A stretch of DNA of 20,037 bases from Symbiodinium natans (taxonomy: Eukaryota > Sar > Dinophyceae > Suessiales > Symbiodiniaceae): contig CAJNDS010001403.1 of assembly GCA_905221605.1 (NCBI GenBank), positions 1 through 20,037 of the forward strand. The letters run 5' to 3'. A program made the position numbers and the translations under genes. The notes beneath the pieces are model-generated. The model was given only the letters and a program-made list of their open reading frames with translations. It was not told the DNA's origin and did not search any database. Shown here piece after piece: positions 16,501 through 20,037 of the stretch; the stretch's first letter is position 1, and every line of letters begins with the position of its first letter.

Positions 16501-17902
16501 ATCAGGAACCTTCACGCTGGAAGATGATCCGCAGCCGCCTGTGGAACACTTTCGAGCGCCGGAACTGGGCTTTCAGGGAAGGCTCGAACCCGAGCAAGCA
16601 GCGGTGCTGGAGAACATCAAGGACATGGTTGTGTGGTCACTTCGTTGTCGATATCCGGATGACGCCACAGCCGCTCAGCTCCTAGAGATGCTTCAGAAAC
16701 CTGAGAGCCAGCGTCCTCGCTCCACCAGACCGCTCTGCGTGTTGGGGCCAGCCGGCAGCGGTAAGTCCACGAGCGTGGAGGTCGCGATTCGTCGGGCTGT
16801 GGAAGCGGGAGCGCACGTCGGCATCGCCTGCCCGACGGGCATGCTGGCCAGCAGCTACCGCGAGAAGTTCCCCGACCTCGACGTGGACACGCTGCACGGC
16901 ATGTTTCTGTTGCATAAGCAGAAACACCAGACTTGGGATTGCATGGCTGGCTTCGACTTGGTGATCATCGACGAGGTCGGCCAATTGTCACAAGAGACTT
17001 TCGAGCGACTCCTCTGGCTGTGGGACAATGCAGATCGCCGGCCAGCATTGGTCTTCGTCGGCGACTTTCATCAGTTGCAGGGCATGGATGGAACCAGAGC
17101 CACCGACAGCCCTCGCTGGCAGCACGTGGTGAAGCGTCACCTGCATACGATGAGGCGCTGCAAATGCGCAGAGCTCAAATGGAAGTTGGAACTCCTGCGC
17201 ACGGCCAAGCCGTCAAAGGAGCAGCTCCTTCAGATGCTCCGAGGACACCGGGCCATGCCGGACAGAGGCCCTGGATACAGTCCAGACCCGACGAACATGG
17301 ACATGCGGGACATGCTGACACATTGGCCAGATGCCACCTTCGTGACGGTGACGCGTCGGGCAGCGGCGCAGCTGAATGAACTAGCAGTGGAAGTTCTCTT
17401 TGAAGATGGACAGCAATGCGCAACTGTGCCTGCCGACTACGAAAGCAACCTGTACAATTACGATGACCGTGGGCAGCTGGTCGACTGTGAACCTCTGCAA
17501 TTGGAGATCCACATCGGCATGCGCGTCACCCTGACCAGGAACATCAACAAGGCAGCGGGCTTCGTGAATGGGATGAGCGCTGAGGTGATCGGAGTTCGAG
17601 GCACAACCATCGTAGTGCGCACGCGAGCTGGAGCCATCCTGACTGTGTTTCCCTTCACAGACACGGAGATCATAGTCGGAGGGGTGCCATGCCGGAGCAC
17701 GTACCTGCCGCTACGGCTGGGCTATGCCACGACGCTAGTGAAAGTGCAGGGCGCAACGCTGTCTCACCTAATTGTTTGGCTCAACACAGCGAATGTTCCG
17801 GCTGCCGGATATGTAGCACTGTCCCGTGTGCAGTACGACGCGGATTGGAAGTTCATTGGGCACCTGACTCCTCACCATTTCACACCCGCAAGAGGTGTGT
17901 GA
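13580..17902 (+). CDS. Helitron-type Rep/helicase transposase, 1440 aa, apparently intact
   Basis: An uninterrupted ORF with the Helitron domain order. Residues ~242-275 hold a CxxC...CxxC zinc-finger-like segment (CAQCNRL, CRYCQKG). A Rep N-terminal region contains GFPHLFITISPYEPSAPYHA, followed by the HUH motif VHLHLLVWL (His664, His666). The two-tyrosine motif YAASYNAK has Tyr768, Tyr772 and Lys775. A C-terminal PIF1/RecD-type helicase has Walker A GPAGSGKST (Lys1062), Walker B VIIDEVGQL (Asp1131, Glu1132), GDFHQLQ (1161-1167), GYATTLVKVQGATL and YVALSRV (Arg1416). Known chemistry: single-strand nicking and joining by the tyrosines, then helicase-driven rolling-circle-like transposition. 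All key residues are present, so it could be active. I used the ATG at 13580; the frame is open 19 codons further upstream but only from a GTG. It shares the array's 3' element. The terminal TC and CTRR ends of an element were not identified. Confidence 0.93.
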   Translation: MARLVLRRPAGLRQRLARRRSLAVGADGSNPRSGTRVSGKPGPSGTRCSGTPAQTCTFSILQSGSKARVHAERKQTSCPFCSEAEMRANLHNARGKGIITSSLAFFEENSDEIFQRAQDRIRDFCGHATLRTCVARLQKLKQAGATRALRARNAKVKARARKRAAEVTRAQQWAPVLAGRQAQMRFTDLETEDHRQRATEADLALKRKFPVAFSASTSPASWQSSLANAFTRFANYHSWTMCAQCNRLQPVKFRPAMARPKCKPNPQIRSCRYCQKGIGYWVPTVSDVPKPLQCLDRPVIDALRIFRVNIGRPERAHPGYFAHTAPTRFSWEPTSVEERLAALDQRQWRRGKKAYDYLVASADSSYSQFLRAHTMFLRRRNRDIASGDVDPGEPVPFLPMNFMETVGLECAVWPHLYWTTDMCETFVRSQDARRQHRGQGAEPADGDNALDEEASDEENELEGMEPGQSHRRQTAKGSFVAKVLSSVIGYGADRELEQFVYDLWLWSSLGAAKHVGGTTLRGALAGRSFSPAYWQTLHQGLIDCVAQIGFPHLFITISPYEPSAPYHAWVQDELAKMLRTRTNLPAAETFHLAHLLLQTAEGLIGGTNRQGSNQSRRWTEHVLASEEPGQKTVQEIFGRLEFQDGKRKRHVGPAQSYHGSGRVHLHLLVWLKNPEAIPWQRVLRADLPQEEPELRDLVEGSQLDWEDSAWPLREEPTKFDPEQKRILLQHPSDAKQANVRAWMPDVLGALGCHMDVQTGNGRELLLQYAASYNAKFSDQFATSWLNEEATDYHLARRILSEYHPLEPEMWLQLAGQMFRQVVMTGVVRRVNVKIPWKQLPDGRLQAYMNCTWRREECSFLEYLRLSNKDGGRRRDPRRVLVAAITRSRMTDEYYGQWLVLNIPFRRVDELWDERVERVPEGYRMLALCLLKKPGLWERPLNVREELKLAGYREAPMNNILAMLEAHTAVVKAYLSGTFTLEDDPQPPVEHFRAPELGFQGRLEPEQAAVLENIKDMVVWSLRCRYPDDATAAQLLEMLQKPESQRPRSTRPLCVLGPAGSGKSTSVEVAIRRAVEAGAHVGIACPTGMLASSYREKFPDLDVDTLHGMFLLHKQKHQTWDCMAGFDLVIIDEVGQLSQETFERLLWLWDNADRRPALVFVGDFHQLQGMDGTRATDSPRWQHVVKRHLHTMRRCKCAELKWKLELLRTAKPSKEQLLQMLRGHRAMPDRGPGYSPDPTNMDMRDMLTHWPDATFVTVTRRAAAQLNELAVEVLFEDGQQCATVPADYESNLYNYDDRGQLVDCEPLQLEIHIGMRVTLTRNINKAAGFVNGMSAEVIGVRGTTIVVRTRAGAILTVFPFTDTEIIVGGVPCRSTYLPLRLGYATTLVKVQGATLSHLIVWLNTANVPAAGYVALSRVQYDADWKFIGHLTPHHFTPARGV

Positions 17903-18243
17903 TGTGATTGTGCACTATTCATATTACGAGCGGCAGCAGTAGTTCGGGGCAAGGGCGCGACCGACCTCTCAAGGGGAGCGCAAATCTCTCATATTGTGTA
18001 CAGTGTACAGCCGCCGCACGGCCACGAAGTGTCGTTTCGCCTGCGCTCGGACAGCAAGCCCTCCGCGTTCAAAAGAGAAGCATGCGCGACTCCAAGGTCT
18101 TCTTTGCACTCGTACTTCAAAACGCAACATACAGGAAAAACAATCATGCAACCATGCCCGTGACTACCCTTTCCGAAGCCTTTTGTCTTTGGGCTTTATG
18201 GTTGGCAATGGCAGTTCATGAGGCGGCCCAACCACCCAAACCT
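17903..18243. other. 3' flank of the helicase gene, no further gene
   Basis: Contains the last 3' element and then non-coding-looking sequence. A 117-aa frame starting at 17908 has no domain character and spans the element, so I do not call it. An AAAAG word lies at about 18069. No Helitron-type CTRR-plus-hairpin terminus is convincing. Confidence 0.45.
17997..18010 (+). promoter_or_regulatory. 3' element copy 8 (TGTACAGTGTACAG)
   Basis: An exact consensus 95 nt after the helicase stop. The following CAGCCGCCGCACGGCC can form a small GCCG/CGGC stem. This is the last copy in the window. Confidence 0.7.
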
Positions 18244-18262
18244 ATTCCTTTTAAGGTTTAGG
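18244..18262. repeat. left arm of 18-19 nt inverted repeat
   Basis: ATTCCTTTTAAGGTTTAGG, matched in inverted orientation by 19399-19416 with a one-base deletion. It contains a TTTAGGG word. It may mark the edge of a foldback element. Confidence 0.6.
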
Positions 18263-18945
18263 GCTTAAACTTTAAAATGTACATACATCTTTAGAAGAGG
18301 ATGGAATATTCCCCGTACATGGCCTTGCTTAAAGTGCAAATCTATTTGGGGCTGTGGCGGTGCGGGGCCCCGAAACCGTCGATTCCAGTACTAAAAAATT
18401 GCTTTTTTCATTGCGAGGCCAGGCAAATCCTGGGCCCTCCCCTTTTTGAGGGTCTTGTTGAAGCCTTTTGGTGTTTTTTAAAGCCATTTGGGCTGCTTTC
18501 TTGGCACTTTTGAAGTAAATTGGGAGGCTTTCCTGCCCCTACTGGATATCGCATTTTTTATTGCGGGTCTGGCAAATCCTGTGTTTGCCGGCTTGTTGGG
18601 AGGCTTTTTGAAGCTTCTTGGTGGCTTTGAAAGCCTTTTGGTAGGTCTTGGCTTCCTGGGGTTTTCCTGGCCCTTTTGGGGGCAAAATGGAGGGGCGCCC
18701 ACAACCATCGATTTCAGTTCTAAAACTTCGCATTTTTAATTGCGGGTCTGGCAAATCTTGGGTTTCCGGCTTTTTGGGAGGTTTTTGAAGCTTCTTGGTG
18801 GCTTTTAAAGCCTTGTGGTAGCCCTTGCTGGGGCTTTCCTGGCCCTTTTGGAAGCAAAATGGAGAGGCTCCCAAAACCATCCATTTCAGTACTAAAAAAT
18901 CGCACTTTTATTTGCGGGTCTGCAAAGTCAGGTTTCCGGCTTTTT

Positions 18946-19278
18946 TTCCGGACCGTTTCTGAGCCTTTGTGGGCTCCCCCCGGACAGTTTCTGAGCCTTT
19001 TTGGGCTCCTCCCGGACAGTTTCTGAACTTGTTTGGGCTCCTCCGGACAGTTTCTGAGCCTTTTTTGAGCTCCTCGGACCACTTCTGCGCCTTTTTGGGC
19101 CTGCCGGAAAGTTTCTGAGCCTTTTTGGCTCCTCCGGACCATTTCTGAGGCTTTTTTTGCTCCCCCCGGACAGTTTCTGAGACGTTTTGGGCTCCTCTCT
19201 GGGCTCCTCCCGGACAGTTTCTGAGCTTTTTTGGGCTCCTCCCGGACCGTTTCTGAGCCTTTTTGGGTTTCTCCCGGA
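18946..19278 (+). repeat. ~31-bp tandem repeat array, about ten forward copies
   Basis: A unit like CGGACAGTTTCTGAGCCTTT followed by TTGGGCTCCTCC. The TTTCTGA landmark recurs at 18956, 18988, 19020, 19051, 19082, 19112, 19142, 19174, 19218 and 19250, that is every 30-32 bp with one 44-bp step. Units are imperfect and directly abutting, without unique spacers. Confidence 0.92.
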
Positions 19279-19398
19279 ACAAGCAGAAATGGTCCGGTAG
19301 GAGCCCAACAAAACTCAGAAATGGTCCGGGACAGGCCCAAAAAAGCTCAGAAATAGTCCGGAGGAGTCAAAAAGGCTCAGACATGGTCCGGGAGGAAT
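19279..19398 (-). repeat. inverted arm of the 31-bp array, four copies
   Basis: The same unit in reverse complement (CAGAAATGGTCCGG, then GAGGAGCCCAAAAA). The landmarks are at 19284, 19316, 19348 and 19378. Together with the forward array it makes a large imperfect foldback with its turn near 19280. Confidence 0.88.
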
Positions 19399-19416
19399 CC
19401 TAAACCTTAAAAGAAT
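19399..19416. repeat. right arm of 18-19 nt inverted repeat
   Basis: CCTAAACCTTAAAAGAAT, the reverse complement of 18244-18262 apart from one missing base. It immediately follows the inverted 31-bp copies. Confidence 0.6.
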
Positions 19417-19863
19417 GGTCCGGGATCCAGGAGGAGGCTGGGTTTTAATCAATAATCCAGAAAACGAGAGGTGAGTCAGAACCGTCGATTTCAATACTAA
19501 AAAATCGCATTTTTAATTGGAGCCCGAGCCGATCCTGGATTCCCCTCATTTGGGGTGTTTTTGGAGGCAAACTTTCCCTGTCAAGGGGGGGTCGGAGTTT
19601 GAGGCAAGGGGGGTCTCCAAAGACTATTTTGCCTTTAAAATTGAAAAATGCGACCCCCCCTTGACCAAAATTAGGCATTGAAAAGCGTGCGGGGCCTCTC
19701 AGGCCTTGTTTGACATTCCCTGCACGTTCCGATTGCGGACGTTTTTGAAGCTTTTTAGGCCTTTTTCAAGCCCTCAGGAGCCTCCTGGAGCTTTAAAAGC
19801 CTTCAAAAACCCTGACTGCGCGCCGCGCGCCCCCAGGATCAAGGGCTGAGGGTTTAGGGTATT
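19417..19863. other. non-coding repeat-rich DNA with a 15-bp inverted repeat
   Basis: No gene is seen. It contains the displaced ~170-bp repeat unit and a perfect 15-bp inverted repeat: GTCAAGGGGGGGTCG at 19580-19594 and its complement at 19651-19665, with a 56-nt loop. A GGGTTTAGGG telomere-like word lies near 19850. Confidence 0.6.
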
Positions 19864-19951
19864 TGCTTTACTATAAAGCACATCCGCGTACGCGGGGACC
19901 AGGCCTGGTCCCTAATGAGAACAGCTCCACGCTTGTGGCGCCACGTACGTG
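19864..19951. repeat. cluster of five perfect palindromes/hairpins in 88 bp
   Basis: TGCTTTA-CTA-TAAAGCA (19864-19880), CCGCGTACGCGG (19884-19895), GGGACCAGGCCTGGTCCC (19895-19912, 18 bp), GTGGCGCCAC (19935-19944) and CACGTACGTG (19942-19951). Several overlap by one to three bases. The function is unknown. The remaining 86 bp of the window shows no gene. Confidence 0.85.
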
Positions 19952-20037
19952 CTACTTGGGAAGTTCCGTGGTATGCATCATTCCGATTTGGGAAGCAAGT
20001 CGCAAAAGTAGCGAGGGGCGCTTTGGCCGCCGCCGCC

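Larger units (their letters stand above)
18370..19540. repeat. diverged ~150-180 bp tandem repeat, five copies, the last displaced
   Basis: Each unit begins with a word like TTTCAGTACTAAAAAATCGC followed by TTTTTAATTGCGGGTCTGGC. The GC(A/T)TTTTT landmark occurs at 18401, 18551, 18730, 18902 and 19507, giving spacings of 150, 179, 172 and 605 bp. The long last gap holds the 31-bp repeat array. The rest of each unit is rich in GGCTTTT, CTTGGTGGCTTT and CCTGGCCCTTTTGG words. No protein is encoded. Confidence 0.85.

Noticed and set aside
13580-17902. Host PIF1 helicase
   Set aside because: The upstream zinc-finger-like, HUH and two-tyrosine motifs in the same frame identify a Helitron Rep/helicase, not a cellular PIF1.
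17908-18261. 117-aa ORF after the helicase
   Set aside because: It spans the 3' element, has no recognisable domain, and starts five bases after the helicase stop.
18720-19340. 206-aa Lys/Pro/Ser-rich minus-strand ORF
   Set aside because: It is the 31-bp tandem repeat read through successive frames. The repeat period varies from 30 to 32 and is not kept to multiples of three, as a protein repeat would require.
18946-19398. CRISPR-like array
   Set aside because: The 31-bp units abut without unique spacers, are imperfect, invert halfway and sit in eukaryotic-looking DNA without cas genes.
19845-19860. Telomere end
   Set aside because: Only about one and a half TTTAGGG-type units are present and unique sequence continues beyond, so it is at most an interstitial word.

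Overview
This looks like eukaryotic nuclear DNA, most probably from a dinoflagellate (moderate confidence, inference). The reasons are these. A compact, head-to-tail, single-strand array of mostly intronless ORFs runs from about 4.3 to 17.9 kb. No AATAAA lies downstream of any of the clear ORFs, although AAAAC/AAAAG tracts do occur there. Polypyrimidine-AG sites resembling trans-splice acceptors sit just upstream of several start codons. One protein has a Gly/Lys/Trp-rich N-terminus, and the flanks carry TTTAGGG-type words. I recognise no ribosomal RNA, tRNA or organellar gene and cannot name the species.

Layout: 1-1450 is low-complexity DNA dominated by a ~300 bp (GTA)n tract. 1450-4010 holds coding-like fragments whose frame keeps shifting (decayed and/or split by very small introns). 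4348-5198 is a probable fragmented gene. Then come an ASCH-domain protein (5503-6006), a 596-aa Lys-rich protein (6261-8051), a protein with two ubiquitin-like folds and a Cys/His cluster (8370-9212), an F-box-like protein with an acidic tail (9480-10241), a probable multi-exon or decayed gene (10557 to ~11640), a small ORF pair in one frame split by a single stop (11889-12359), a paralogue of the F-box-like protein (12606-13250), and an intact 1440-aa Helitron-type Rep/helicase (13580-17902). From 18.24 kb to the end there is repeat DNA: a ~150-180 bp repeat, a 31-bp repeat in opposing orientations, an 18-19 nt inverted repeat enclosing both, and a dense palindrome cluster at 19.86-19.95 kb.

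The most striking signal is a sense-strand 3' element, consensus TGTACAGTGTACAG. It lies 59-95 nt downstream of the stop of each of seven coding units (full in six, only a half-site behind the 596-aa gene), with an eighth copy inside a duplicated spacer. It can fold as UGUAC-AGU-GUACA and is usually accompanied by a small GC hairpin and a downstream A-tract. Start codons follow 165-260 nt later. The unrelated cargo genes and the Helitron helicase share it, so it may be a 3'-end or intercistronic processing signal, or the mark of one multigene element. The flanking decayed region lacks it. The ubiquitin-like/Cys-cluster protein beside two F-box-like paralogues suggests, but does not prove, a ubiquitin-pathway theme.
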